A stretch of 64,000 nt of DNA from Streptomyces sp. TS71-3 (GTDB lineage Bacteria > Actinomycetota > Actinomycetes > Streptomycetales > Streptomycetaceae), in assembly GCF_018327685.1 (NCBI RefSeq), contig NZ_BNEL01000001.1:5581501-5645500 (forward strand). Reading direction: 5' to 3'. The notes under the pieces are model-generated. The model was not told the DNA's origin, ran no database searches, and saw only the letters and a list, made by a program, of their open reading frames with translations. Made by a program: the position numbers and the translations under genes. Positions 8,225-16,479 of this stretch are shown one piece after another. Each line of letters starts with the position of its first letter. Within the stretch, counting starts at the first letter, position 1.

Positions 8225-9370
8225 TCAGCGGCCCGGGTGCAGGACGACCTTGGTGTAGCCCTCGACGCGCTTGTCGAACTTCTGGTAGGCCTGCGCGGCC
8301 TCGTCCAGCGGCACTTCGTGCGAGACGACGAAGCTCGGCTTCGCGCGGCCCTCGATGATCATGTCCCGCAGCTGCCGGTTGTAGGCCTTGATGTTGGTCT
8401 GCCCGGTGCCCATGCGCAGGCCCTTCTCGAAGAGCTTGCCGATGGCGACCAGCAGCATGCCCTGCTTGGCCTGCTCGTCGGGGCCTCCGGGGTCGGCGGG
8501 CACGTAGAGGCCGGGGATGCCCAGCGCTCCCGTGGCCCGCACCGTCTGGACCAGCGAGTTGAGGACGGTCGCGGGTTCCTCGCGGCCCTCGCCCGCGGCC
8601 CGGGCGCGGGCCTGGTAGCCGACGGCGTCGATGCCCTTGTCGGTGCCCTCGCCGTCGGTCTGGTCCTTGATCTGCTCGACCGGATCGGCCTCCGCGAAGT
8701 TGATCGGGATCGCGCCGATCTGCTCGGCCTTCTGGAGCCGCTCCGGGATCCGGTCGACGACGAACACCTTCTTGGCCCCGCGGAGCAGGGCGCAGTACGC
8801 GGACATGAGGCCGACCGGCCCGCCGCCGTAGACGGCGACGCTGTCGCCGGGGGAGGTGCCGGCGAGCTCATTGCCGTGGTAGCCGGTGGGGAAGATGTCC
8901 GCCAGCAGCACGAAGTCGCTCTCGTGCTCGGTGCCCGGGGGCAGCTTGAGGCAGTTGAAGTCGGCGTAGGGGACGCGTACGTACTCGGCCTGCCCGCCCG
9001 GCCAGGGGCCCATGGCCACGTAGCCGTAGGCACCGCCGGCGAAACCCGGGTTCACGGTCAGGCAGAAGGCGGTCTTGCCCGCGGTGCAGTTCTTGCAGAA
9101 CCCGCAGGCCACGTTGAACGGCATGACCACGCGGTCGCCCTGCTTGATGGAGGTGACGCCGTCACCGACGTCCTCCACGATTCCGAGGTTCTCGTGGCCG
9201 AAGACGATGCCCGGTTCCGCCGCGGTCCGGCCTTCGTACATGTGCAGGTCGGAGCCGCAGATCGCGCTGGACGTGACGTTGACGATCACGTCGTTCGGGT
9301 GCTGGATCCGTGGTTTCTCGACGTCTTCGACGGCTACTTCGAACGGCCCCTTGTAGACGACGGCCTTCAT
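8225..9370 (-). CDS. Zinc-dependent dehydrogenase, glutathione-independent formaldehyde dehydrogenase-like
   Basis: A 381-residue medium-chain dehydrogenase, close in layout to glutathione-independent formaldehyde dehydrogenases that oxidise formaldehyde with bound NAD. Catalytic zinc ligands are visible in CGSDLH (Cys 38, His 43) and GHE (58-60); structural zinc cysteines lie in ACGFCKNC (89, 92, 95) and at 103. A glycine-rich VYGGGPVG (about 180) marks the nucleotide fold. The ATG at 9370 follows GGAGGTGGG; an in-frame start at 9448 is rejected because it passes through the promoter dyad. Substrate specificity is inferred from family. Confidence 0.85.
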   Translation of the reverse strand: MKAVVYKGPFEVAVEDVEKPRIQHPNDVIVNVTSSAICGSDLHMYEGRTAAEPGIVFGHENLGIVEDVGDGVTSIKQGDRVVMPFNVACGFCKNCTAGKTAFCLTVNPGFAGGAYGYVAMGPWPGGQAEYVRVPYADFNCLKLPPGTEHESDFVLLADIFPTGYHGNELAGTSPGDSVAVYGGGPVGLMSAYCALLRGAKKVFVVDRIPERLQKAEQIGAIPINFAEADPVEQIKDQTDGEGTDKGIDAVGYQARARAAGEGREEPATVLNSLVQTVRATGALGIPGLYVPADPGGPDEQAKQGMLLVAIGKLFEKGLRMGTGQTNIKAYNRQLRDMIIEGRAKPSFVVSHEVPLDEAAQAYQKFDKRVEGYTKVVLHPGR

Positions 9371-9425
9371 CTGTACCCACCTCCGTGTCAGCAGTGTCAC
9401 TGGTCCTGCCGGGGCACGGGCGACG

Positions 9426-9448
9426 TACCATGTATTGGTATGTACCAA
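9426..9448. promoter_or_regulatory. Operator-like dyad upstream of the dehydrogenase
   Basis: TACCA (9426-9430), TTGGTA (9435-9440) and TACCAA (9443-9448) form three alternating half-sites; TTGGTA-TG-TACCAA is a perfect inverted repeat. It lies 56-78 bases upstream of the minus-strand start at 9370, a position suited to a repressor. The cognate regulator is not evident in the window. Confidence 0.5.
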
Positions 9449-9586
9449 AAGGGAAGGGTGTCAGGACGCACGTCTGCCGTGCGCCGCCCGCCTGGCGGAC
9501 CTGACCTCGGGTCTGCTCTCTCACGGTAGACTATTCGAACAATCCTGCAACAAATGTGCGTAATCGATCAGGAAGGCGGGTGGCGG

Positions 9587-9784
9587 ATGGCCAGGGGGAC
9601 GCGACGGCTGGGGACGCTCCTCGTCCCGGTCACGGGGCTGTCGGGCACCTCCTACCCGCCAGGGACGAAGGTGGCCGTCGACGGCGGAGGCTCGTCCGTG
9701 GACGGCTTCGTCGACGGCGACTGGCTGCCGCTCGCGTGGTGGGAGTTCTCCGAGGGGCATGCAGAGGACGCGCAGGCGGGCTGA
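9587..9784 (+). CDS. Small hypothetical protein
   Basis: A 65-residue protein (MARGTRRLGTLLVPVTG...) with alternating hydrophobic and Gly residues that suggest a small beta-barrel, ending in an acidic tail. No family is recognised with certainty. ATG 9587 is preceded by GGAAGG at 9571-9576; an earlier in-frame ATG at 9554 would add 11 residues. It is monocistronic and converges on the oxidoreductase at 9841, with a hairpin between them. Confidence 0.6.
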   Translation: MARGTRRLGTLLVPVTGLSGTSYPPGTKVAVDGGGSSVDGFVDGDWLPLAWWEFSEGHAEDAQAG

Positions 9785-9787
9785 ACC

Positions 9788-9807
9788 CCGATCCGCCGCA
9801 GGATCGG
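9788..9807. terminator. Bidirectional terminator-like hairpin
   Basis: CCGATCC (9788-9794) and GGATCGG (9801-9807) form a 7-bp stem with a 6-nt loop between two convergent genes (stops at 9784 and 9841). Confidence 0.55.
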
Positions 9808-9840
9808 CTCGCGGTTCCCCGGCTGGCCCGGCGGGCCGCC

Positions 9841-10737
9841 TCAGCCGCCGCCGCGCAGCTCCTCGATCACGGGGGCGAAGGCCTTCATGGACGGCTCCAG
9901 GACGGTGAGGTAGGAGAACCCGTAGCGCTCGCGCTGGGCGCGCAGCTGTTCGGCGATCTGCCGCACCGTCCCCGCCGGGAAGACCGGCAGCTCGAGCGCC
10001 TGGTCCTCGGTGAGGTACGGAAGCCGCTGCGCGATCTCCCGGGCCGTGGCCCGCCGGTCGCCGGTCACCGTCACCCGCTGGATCAGCAGGTTGAACTCCT
10101 GCTCGCGGCCCGCGCCGGCCGCGAGGCGGCGATAGGCGGCGACCCGGTCGTCCAGCTGTGCCGCGGTGAGCGCGATGAGCCCGCCCGACGTGCTGCCGCG
10201 CTCCGGACGGAGCCCCGAGAAGCCGACGATGTCGGCGCGCCGTGCCGCCAGGTCCAGCATGCGGTCGCCGTTGCCGCCGACGAGCAGGGGGACGCGGGGC
10301 CGCTGGACGGCCGCGGGGGCGTGCTCCGCGGATCCGAGCAGCCGGTCAAGCTCTTCGACGGTGCGCACCACATGGTCCACGCGCTCGCCCGGCGAGCCGA
10401 ACGGCAGGCCGGCGGCGGTGTGCTCATCGGCCACGTAGCCGGTGCCCAGGCCGAGTTCCAGGCGGCCGCCGGTGAGCGCGTCCGTGGTCGCCACCTCGCG
10501 GGCGAGCAGGGCGGGGTTCCAGAACCCGGCGTTGAGGACGAAGGTGCCGAGCCTCGGACGCTCGGTGGCCTCGGCCGCGGCGACGAGCGCGGGGAAGGGT
10601 GCCGGCATGCCCAGGTGGTCCGCCACCAGGATCGTGTCGTAGCCCATGTCCTCGGCCGAGCGGCAGGTCGCGCGCCAGGCGTCGCCAGGCGGGGTGGTGG
10701 TCAGGCTGACGCCGAAGCGGAAGGCCGGCACCGTCAT
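9841..10737 (-). CDS. LLM-class F420-dependent oxidoreductase
   Basis: A 298-residue luciferase-like TIM-barrel oxidoreductase. The N-terminal FRFGVSLTTTPPGDAW, the loop GYDTILVADHLGMPAPFPAL and LELGLGTGYVADEHTAAGLPFGSPGERVD region match F420-dependent members common in actinobacteria. ATG 10737 is chosen because AGGAGG sits immediately upstream at the right distance; the frame extends 38 codons further without support. Probably acts in the cytosol with F420 as hydride carrier; substrate unknown. Confidence 0.87.
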   Translation of the reverse strand: MTVPAFRFGVSLTTTPPGDAWRATCRSAEDMGYDTILVADHLGMPAPFPALVAAAEATERPRLGTFVLNAGFWNPALLAREVATTDALTGGRLELGLGTGYVADEHTAAGLPFGSPGERVDHVVRTVEELDRLLGSAEHAPAAVQRPRVPLLVGGNGDRMLDLAARRADIVGFSGLRPERGSTSGGLIALTAAQLDDRVAAYRRLAAGAGREQEFNLLIQRVTVTGDRRATAREIAQRLPYLTEDQALELPVFPAGTVRQIAEQLRAQRERYGFSYLTVLEPSMKAFAPVIEELRGGG

Positions 10738-11130
10738 GGATCCTCCTTGCTGGGACGGTCTCTGAACGGAGGCGCTGGGGCGGGCCGGCCATGCACGGCC
10801 GCCACTGGGCCGGCCGCACGGGCCTGCCCGCCCGGCCGAGTACATCACCAACCCGCCTGCCGGGGGCTGCCGTTCGGCTACGGGCAGATGGCCGCGCAGC
10901 GCCGGCCGTGTAAGCGGACGGCCGGCAGGGCAGCCTGCTCTGGACGCGGACGGCGCCGTGCGCGACCTCGTGCGCGCGCAAGCGGACGCACGGGGGCCGA
11001 CGCCTCGCCGGGGTGGTGGATGCCGGGAGTACTGTGAGCCTCGGCACAGGGAACGCTCCGCGTGGAGCCGTCCCGCCTGGTGGATGCAGGGGGCACGTAC
11101 CGCTCGGGATCCGGATCCGGTCCCGGGGGC
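10738..11130. other. Gene-free stretch upstream of the toxin-antitoxin pair
   Basis: About 390 bases with no coding pattern: frames here are short, rich in Arg, Ala and Pro, and lack starts with ribosome-binding sites. Only short GC-rich dyads are seen (for example CTGTG and CACAG around 11034-11053). It separates the divergent oxidoreductase and antitoxin genes. Confidence 0.5.
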
Positions 11131-11165
11131 TTGCCGTGCTAGCGCCTTCGCGCTAGCTTTCAGGT
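11131..11165 (+). promoter_or_regulatory. Antitoxin promoter with operator dyad; apparent leaderless start
   Basis: A -35-like TTGCCG (11131-11136), a 17-bp spacer and a -10-like TAGCTT (11154-11159) precede the ATG at 11166 by six bases, so the transcript would begin at or next to the start codon. The spacer holds a perfect palindrome, GCTAGCGC (11138-11145) and GCGCTAGC (11150-11157). This is the classic arrangement for autorepression by a ribbon-helix-helix antitoxin; binding is inferred. Confidence 0.6.
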
Positions 11166-11393
11166 ATGGCGAAGACTCAGTTGAACGTGCGGGTGGACGC
11201 GGACACCGCCCGGACCGCGCGCGAACGCGCGCTGGCCCGGGGTATGAGTGTCAACCGCTACATCGAGGAGCTCGTCAGACAGGACGCCGGCGAGGTCGGC
11301 AAGACCTTCGTGGACGCCGCCTCCGACTTCATGAAGCAGTACGGGTCCATCTTCGCCGAGGAGTTCCCCGCGGAGCGTGAAGGTCGTCGTTGA
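11166..11393 (+). CDS. Ribbon-helix-helix antitoxin
   Basis: A 75-residue protein starting AKTQLNVRVDADTARTARERA, a ribbon-helix-helix (Arc/MetJ-like) DNA-binding strand and two helices over residues 3-48, followed by a charged C-terminal tail that would bind the toxin. The stop overlaps the toxin start (TTGA at 11390-11393), giving translational coupling. The promoter palindrome just upstream is the likely operator. Strong gene call; function as antitoxin rests on the fold and on the neighbour. Confidence 0.85.
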   Translation: MAKTQLNVRVDADTARTARERALARGMSVNRYIEELVRQDAGEVGKTFVDAASDFMKQYGSIFAEEFPAEREGRR

Positions 11394-11761
11394 ACCTCCA
11401 TATCGATCTTGCCTGGCTCCTGATGGTCGCCGAGCAGAAGACGCCGGGAGACCCCCAGGTCACCGACTGGGGAGCCCTCGTCGCCGCGGTCAGCAGGCAT
11501 GAGGCGGACATATTCGGCATCCCCGTGTACGACACGCCGGAGGCCAGAGCCGCCGCACTGCTCCAGCTCCTGCTGCACGTCCCCGCCCTTGAGCGGTCCA
11601 ACGCGATGTTCGCCTCGGCGGTGGCCTACGCGTACCTCGTCGCCAGCGGCCTGAAGGTCGTCACGTCGCCCGAGCAGGTCCGCTCCCTCGCGCAGCTGGT
11701 CAAGCACGGCACCGCGAGCGTGCACGAGATCGCCCGCGAGCTCCAGAACTGGAGCCTGTGA
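11390..11761 (+). CDS. Fic/Doc-family toxin component
   Basis: A 123-residue mostly helical protein resembling Doc-type toxins annotated in Streptomyces as fic-family toxin component. Doc proteins transfer phosphate to elongation factor Tu. The expected motif HPFxDGNKR is altered: the equivalent stretch reads HVPALERSNAMF (His 63, Pro 65, Glu 68, Asn 71), so activity may differ or be lost. The TTG start at 11390 overlaps the antitoxin stop, the usual order of a type II module. The C terminus (TSPEQVRSLAQLVKHG) also matches the family as I recall it. Confidence 0.72.
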   Translation: MNLHIDLAWLLMVAEQKTPGDPQVTDWGALVAAVSRHEADIFGIPVYDTPEARAAALLQLLLHVPALERSNAMFASAVAYAYLVASGLKVVTSPEQVRSLAQLVKHGTASVHEIARELQNWSL

Positions 11762-11824
11762 GCCGCTCCGGAACCGGAGCCTGTGCCCCGCTCGGAGTGG
11801 GAGTCCGTGACCCGTTCCGGAGCC
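11751..11824. repeat. 25-bp imperfect tandem repeat at the toxin 3' end
   Basis: Three imperfect units begin at 11751, 11776 and 11801, each with the pattern GGAGcCtGTGacCCGcTCcGGA. The first unit encodes the last codons and stop of the toxin. Gene-free sequence follows to 11926. Confidence 0.55.
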
Positions 11825-11926
11825 GGAGCCCCCGACCCGGGGCCGCACCCTGCCGCCGTGCACCCGGCCTCTGCCCTGGCGAGCGCCGGCACCGGTGCCT
11901 CGCACGTAACCGTTGCCGGCCCGGGA

Positions 11927-12607
11927 TCAGGGGCGGCCGGTGGTCTCGGGGCGGCGCGCCACGCCGGCGACGCAGTACGAGGTCGGGGTGCGCACCCCCT
12001 GCTCCGGCACCAGCAGCCGCCGGTGGTCGCCCAGCTCGAAGCCGGCGTCCCGCAGCGCCGCGACCGGGTCGCGCCCGACGTGGCAGCCGCCGAAGAGCCG
12101 TGGCCAGACGGTACGGTCCAGCACCCGCTGCACCGTCACCATCGCCCTGCCCTCCGGCGCCAGGCCGTGCTCGAAGAACCGCAGCTCGCCCCCGGGCCGC
12201 AGCACCCGCCTGGCCTCGGCCAGCGCGCGCGGCACATCGCGGACGCTGCAGAGCACGAGCGACAGCACGGCGGCGTCGAAGCCCTCGCTCTTCACGGGCA
12301 GCGCCTCGGCGGCCCCCGGCACCACGTCCACGGGGACGTCGGCGCGCAGGGCGGCCTGGGCCGCGAGAGTCCGCAGCAGGCGCTCCGGCTCGATGGCGAC
12401 GACCTCGGAGACCGTCCCCGGATAGTGCGCGAAGTTCAGGCCGTTGCCCGCGCCGATCTCGATGACCCGCCCGCTGAGCCCGGACAGCAGCCGCGCGCGG
12501 TGCGGCCCCATCCAGGGCTCGGCGCGCTCGCTCACCCGGGTGTAGCACCGCGCGAACAGAGGATGGTGCACGGCGTCCTTCGGCACCTTGCCCGACCGCA
12601 GCGGCAT
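11927..12607 (-). CDS. Class I SAM-dependent methyltransferase
   Basis: A 226-residue methyltransferase. Motif I is VIEIGAGNGLN (about 46-56); the acidic EPE loop near 70 would bind the ribose, and VLRPGGELRFFEHG is the post-motif III block. The EHG / RDP...LRDAGF pattern resembles small phospholipid or quinone methyltransferase-like proteins, but the substrate cannot be read from sequence. ATG 12607 fits the family start; the frame is open upstream into bioD. It lies downstream of bioD on the same strand with a 160-base gap, so co-transcription is uncertain. Confidence 0.85.
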   Translation of the reverse strand: MPLRSGKVPKDAVHHPLFARCYTRVSERAEPWMGPHRARLLSGLSGRVIEIGAGNGLNFAHYPGTVSEVVAIEPERLLRTLAAQAALRADVPVDVVPGAAEALPVKSEGFDAAVLSLVLCSVRDVPRALAEARRVLRPGGELRFFEHGLAPEGRAMVTVQRVLDRTVWPRLFGGCHVGRDPVAALRDAGFELGDHRRLLVPEQGVRTPTSYCVAGVARRPETTGRP

Positions 12608-12767
12608 GAGAACCCCTCTTCGTGTGGGGCGCCCGCCCGGCCCGGCGGACGTGGACGACGGTGTACGTCGATTGTCCTCCCGAACCGCCGCCGCGTCCCG
12701 CCCAGGAGACGCCCGGTCCGGCGGCGCCCGCTGATGCCTCCGTCCGCCGGGCCGCCACCCGTACCGT

Positions 12768-13529
12768 TCAGACGGCTGTCCGCACCGCCGCCCCGGCCGG
12801 GGCCGGCCTGGCCAGGGCCGGGTGCTCGGCCGTGAACCGCGCCGCGTCCCAGCGGCCGCCCAGCACGGGCGCCAGCCAGCCGGCGGCGCGGGCGCGGAAG
12901 TCGGCCGGGGCCAGCGCGGCGGCGCCCTCGGGCAGGGCTCCCAGCAGCGGGGCGCCCGCGGCCACGGGCAGGTCGACCAGGTTGCAGCGCTCGGCGAGAC
13001 CGGGCTCGCGCGGCCAGCTGCCCAGCACCACCCCGAGCTGCGCGAGGCCACGGGCCCGCAGCGCCTCCGCGGTGAGCGTCACGGCATTGAGCGTGCCGAG
13101 CCCCGGTGGAGCCACCACCAGCACCTCGGCCCCGAGCTCGCGGGCCGCGTCGGCGAGCGTGGCGCCGCCGGCGTCGAACCGCACCAGCAGCCCCCCCGCC
13201 CCCTCGACGAGGACGAGGTCGTGATCGGCGGCGAGTCTCCCGGCCGCCCGCACGATGCCGTCCGTGGGCACCGGCGGCAGCCCCGCGCGCAGGGCCGCCG
13301 TCTCAGGCGAGAGCGGCTCGGGAAAGCGGGCGAGTTCCAGCGTGGTGACCTCGCCCGCGAGCCTCGTCACCTCGGCGCAGTCGCCCGGCTGGCCCGGCCC
13401 CACCCCGGTCTGGGCGGGCTTGAGCACCGCGACGGAGCGCCCGGCAGCCCGGGCGACGGCCGCCAGTGCCGCCGTCGTCATGGTCTTGCCGATCTCCGTT
13501 CCGGTGCCCGTGACCACGAGGACCGTCAT
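12768..13529 (-). CDS. bioD: ATP-dependent dethiobiotin synthetase
   Basis: A 253-residue enzyme that closes the ureido ring of dethiobiotin from DAPA, CO2 and ATP. The P-loop reads GTGTEIGKT (residues 8-16); LKPAQTG and VEGAGGLLV (Mg/ATP-binding) follow in the normal order. Its ATG overlaps the bioA stop (ATGA, 13526-13529), so it is translationally coupled as the last gene of bioB-bioA-bioD. Confidence 0.95.
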   Translation of the reverse strand: MTVLVVTGTGTEIGKTMTTAALAAVARAAGRSVAVLKPAQTGVGPGQPGDCAEVTRLAGEVTTLELARFPEPLSPETAALRAGLPPVPTDGIVRAAGRLAADHDLVLVEGAGGLLVRFDAGGATLADAARELGAEVLVVAPPGLGTLNAVTLTAEALRARGLAQLGVVLGSWPREPGLAERCNLVDLPVAAGAPLLGALPEGAAALAPADFRARAAGWLAPVLGGRWDAARFTAEHPALARPAPAGAAVRTAV

Positions 13530-15067
13530 CGCTCCACTCCCTCTCCCGCGCCGCGCGGCCTTCCCGGACGGAGCACCTCTGCCGGGCGGCCGTCCGCAAC
13601 CGCCCCCGCCCCGTGGGCCACCGGCGGCCTCCCCTGCGGACCTTCCGCCCCGGCCGCCTCAGCGGCCGCGCACACCGCACGGCAGATCCGGGCCACGTCC
13701 TCGTCGCCCGTGACGTAGGGGGGCATGGTGTACAGCAGGTCGCCGAACGGCCTGATCCAGACACCCGCGTCAACGGCCGCCCGGGTCGCCGCGGCCATAC
13801 CCCGCTCGTCCAGAGGGCGTTCCAGCTGCACCACGCCGATCGCGCCGAGCACCCGTACGTCACGGACCCCGGGCAGCGCGGCGGCCGGCCCGAGCCCGGC
13901 ACGCAGGCCCCGCTCGATGCGCCGTACCTCGGCGGCCCAGTCCTGCGCGAGGAGCAGCGAGACGGAGGCGTCCGCGACGGCCGCGGCCAGCGGGTTTCCC
14001 ATGAACGTCGGCCCGTGTGCCAGTACCGGCACCTCGCCGCGGGCGATGCCGTCCGCCACGCGCGCGGTGCACAGCGTGGCCGCCATCGTCAGATAGCCGC
14101 CGGTCAGGGCCTTGCCCACGCACATCACATCGGGGGTGACACCGGCCTGTTCGGCCGCGAACAGCGTGCCCGTGCGGCCGAAGCCGGTGGCGATCTCGTC
14201 GAACACGAGCAGCACGTCGTGCCGGTCGCACGCCTCGCGGAGCGTCCGCAGATAGCGGGGCGAGTGGAAGCGCATCCCGCCCGCCCCCTGCACCACGGGC
14301 TCCACGATCACCGCGGCCAGCTCCCCGGCATGCCGGGCCACGAGGTCGTGCAGCTGCTCCGCGTACCGCTCGTCGTACTCGGCGGGCGGCGGGTCCGCGA
14401 AGATCTGGCGCGGCAGGACACCGGACCACAGCGCGTGCATGCCGCCGTCCGGATCGCAGACCGACATCGGCTGCCAGGTGTCGCCGTGGTAGCCGCCGCG
14501 CCAGGTCAGCAGCCTGTGCTTGGCCGGGCGGCCCAGGGAGCGCCAGTACTGGAGGCACATCTTGAGGGCGACCTCGACGGAGACCGATCCGGAGTCCGCG
14601 AGGAAGACGTGCTCCAGCCCCTCGGGCGTGATGTCGACAAGTCGCTTCGACAGTCGGACGGCGGGCTCGTGGGTGAGCCCGCCGAACATGACATGGCTCA
14701 TCCGGTCGAGCTGCCGCCGCGCCGCCTCGTTGAGCACGGGGTGGTTGTAGCCGTGTATCGCCGACCACCACGACGCCATGGCGTCCACCAGCTCGCGGCC
14801 GTCCGCGAGCCGGAGCCTGACCCCGGAGGCGGAGGCGACGAGCAGCGGTTCCTGGCGGCCCGGCATGGGGCCGTACGGGTGCCAGACGTGCCGGCGGTCC
14901 AGCTCCAGCAGCTCGGGCAGGTCCCGTGGCCCGGGCGTGTCCTGCGGTTCGAGCAGGTCCTGCGGCCCGGGCGTGTCCTGCGGTTCGAGCAGGTCCCGTG
15001 GCCCGGGGGCGTCCTGCGGTTGGGGCAGGTCCCCGGCCCCGGCTCCCTCCCGCGCCGCCTCAGGCAT
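13526..15067 (-). CDS. bioA: Adenosylmethionine-8-amino-7-oxononanoate aminotransferase
   Basis: A 513-residue PLP enzyme making DAPA from KAPA with SAM as amino donor. Diagnostic blocks: [11 protein letters not shown] near the start, [37 protein letters not shown] and the PLP lysine in [12 protein letters not shown]. The start is not certain: ATG 15067 overlaps the bioB end by eight bases, and a GTG at 15094 would add nine residues. Between the start and the conserved core lies a 12-residue repeat present three times. Part of the bioB-bioA-bioD operon. Confidence 0.93.
   Translation of the reverse strand: MPEAAREGAGAGDLPQPQDAPGPRDLLEPQDTPGPQDLLEPQDTPGPRDLPELLELDRRHVWHPYGPMPGRQEPLLVASASGVRLRLADGRELVDAMASWWSAIHGYNHPVLNEAARRQLDRMSHVMFGGLTHEPAVRLSKRLVDITPEGLEHVFLADSGSVSVEVALKMCLQYWRSLGRPAKHRLLTWRGGYHGDTWQPMSVCDPDGGMHALWSGVLPRQIFADPPPAEYDERYAEQLHDLVARHAGELAAVIVEPVVQGAGGMRFHSPRYLRTLREACDRHDVLLVFDEIATGFGRTGTLFAAEQAGVTPDVMCVGKALTGGYLTMAATLCTARVADGIARGEVPVLAHGPTFMGNPLAAAVADASVSLLLAQDWAAEVRRIERGLRAGLGPAAALPGVRDVRVLGAIGVVQLERPLDERGMAAATRAAVDAGVWIRPFGDLLYTMPPYVTGDEDVARICRAVCAAAEAAGAEGPQGRPPVAHGAGAVADGRPAEVLRPGRPRGAGEGVER
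14918..15025. repeat. Three 36-bp tandem repeats in the 5' part of bioA
   Basis: Units at 14918-14953, 14954-14989 and 14990-15025 differ at only a few positions. On the coding strand they encode a dodecapeptide of the form [12 protein letters not shown]. The repeat number keeps the frame, so length variants would be tolerated. Confidence 0.9.
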
Positions 15068-16322
15068 TGGGCGCGAGATCGGTGCCGGCGCCACGGCGGC
15101 GTACGGTCACCAGGTCGGCGTGCGAGACGGGGGCGGGCCGCTCGGCGGCAGCCGCGTCGCCCTCGCCGTCTGTCTCACCGTGGCGGACGGCGCCCGCCGT
15201 GACAGCTGCCGAGGCACCCGCGGAAGCACCAGCCCCCGCGCAGCCCCCGGAGTCCCCGCTCCCGCAGGCATCGCCCGTGCAGGCGCCGCCGTCCGCCGGT
15301 GCCTGGCCGCCGGGCGTGCGCCGGTGGGCGGGCAGGGTCGTCGTGTCGGTGCCCTCCACCTCGAAGCCGGCGTCCGCGATCATGTCGAGGTCAGCCTTGC
15401 CCGCCTGGCCCTCGCTGGTCAGGTAGTCGCCGAGGAAGATCGAGTTGGCGAGGTGCAGGGCGAGGGGTTGCAGGGTGCGCAGGTGGATCTCGCGCCCGCC
15501 CGCGATCCGCACCTCGGCGTCCTGGCAGACGAGGCGGACCATGGCCAGGATGCGCAGGCACCGCTGCGGCGTCAGGTTCCACTCCTTCGCGAGCGGGGTG
15601 CCCTCGAAGGGGATGAGGAAGTTCACCGGCACCGAGTCCGCGTTCAGCGCACGCAGGGAGAAGACCACGTCGACCAGGTCCTCGTCCGTCTCGCCCATGC
15701 CCGCGATCAGCCCGGAGCAGGCCGACAGGCCGGCCGCCCGCGCCCGCTGCACGGTGTCCACCCGGTCGTCGTAGGTGTGCGTCGTGGTGATCTCGCCGTA
15801 GGTCGCGGCCGAGGTGTTCAGGTTGTGGTTGTAGGCGTCGGCTCCCGCCGCGCGCAGCCGCTCGGCCTGCCCCGCCGAGAGCAGTCCGAGGCAGGCGCAC
15901 ACCTCCACGTCCTCGTGTCGCTCCTTGATGGCCGCGATGGTGCCCGAGACGCGGTCCACGTCGCGGTCCGTCGGCCCCCTGCCGCTGGCGACCAGGCAGA
16001 CCCGCTTGGCGCCGCCCGCGACACCGGCCGCAGCCGTCCGTGCCGCCTCGTCCGCCTTCAGCCAGGTGTACTTGAGGATGCCCGCCTGGGAGCCGAGCCG
16101 CTGCGAGCAGTACGAGCAGTCCTCCGGGCAGAGGCCCGACTTGAGGTTGACCAGGTAGTTGAGCTTGACCCGTCGCCCGAACCAGTGCCTGCGCACCCGT
16201 CCGGCCGCCGCCACCACATCGAGGAGTTCGTCGTCGGAGGTCGCCAGTACGGCGAGCGCTTCCTCGCGGGTCGGCGCCTCGCACCGGAGCCCCTTGTCCA
16301 CCAGCGTGTTCAGCAGGTCCAT
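15060..16322 (-). CDS. bioB: Biotin synthase
   Basis: A 420-residue radical SAM enzyme inserting sulfur into dethiobiotin. The radical SAM cluster motif is CPEDCSYC (Cys 65, 69, 72); YNHNLNTS and the [10 protein letters not shown] block confirm BioB. The core ends near residue 335; the remaining ~85 residues are a Gly/Ala/Cys-rich low-complexity tail, longer than in enterobacterial BioB. ATG 16322 gives the normal N terminus. It is divergent from bioF and leads bioB-bioA-bioD. Confidence 0.95.
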   Translation of the reverse strand: MDLLNTLVDKGLRCEAPTREEALAVLATSDDELLDVVAAAGRVRRHWFGRRVKLNYLVNLKSGLCPEDCSYCSQRLGSQAGILKYTWLKADEAARTAAAGVAGGAKRVCLVASGRGPTDRDVDRVSGTIAAIKERHEDVEVCACLGLLSAGQAERLRAAGADAYNHNLNTSAATYGEITTTHTYDDRVDTVQRARAAGLSACSGLIAGMGETDEDLVDVVFSLRALNADSVPVNFLIPFEGTPLAKEWNLTPQRCLRILAMVRLVCQDAEVRIAGGREIHLRTLQPLALHLANSIFLGDYLTSEGQAGKADLDMIADAGFEVEGTDTTTLPAHRRTPGGQAPADGGACTGDACGSGDSGGCAGAGASAGASAAVTAGAVRHGETDGEGDAAAAERPAPVSHADLVTVRRRGAGTDLAPNA

Positions 16323-16375
16323 GGCCCGATCTTCGCGTACGAGGGCGTGCGCAGCCAAGGAGGATTCGCACAACA

Positions 16376-16415
16376 CCACCCATCCAAGCTGTGGGTATTG
16401 CCACAGCCTGGGTGG
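16376..16415. promoter_or_regulatory. Nested dyad in the bioB-bioF divergent promoter region
   Basis: CCACCCA (16376-16382) pairs with TGGGTGG (16409-16415), and inside it CTGTGG (16389-16394) pairs with CCACAG (16401-16406) around GTATTG. The whole sits in the 157-base region between the divergent bioB and bioF starts. It could be a biotin-responsive operator or an RNA hairpin; no match to a named biotin-repressor site was recognised. Confidence 0.5.
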
Positions 16416-16479
16416 CAGGCGCGACGGTTAGGGTCTGTGCACTGCCTACAAATCCCTCTCTGCCCTCCCGGAGCCCCGC

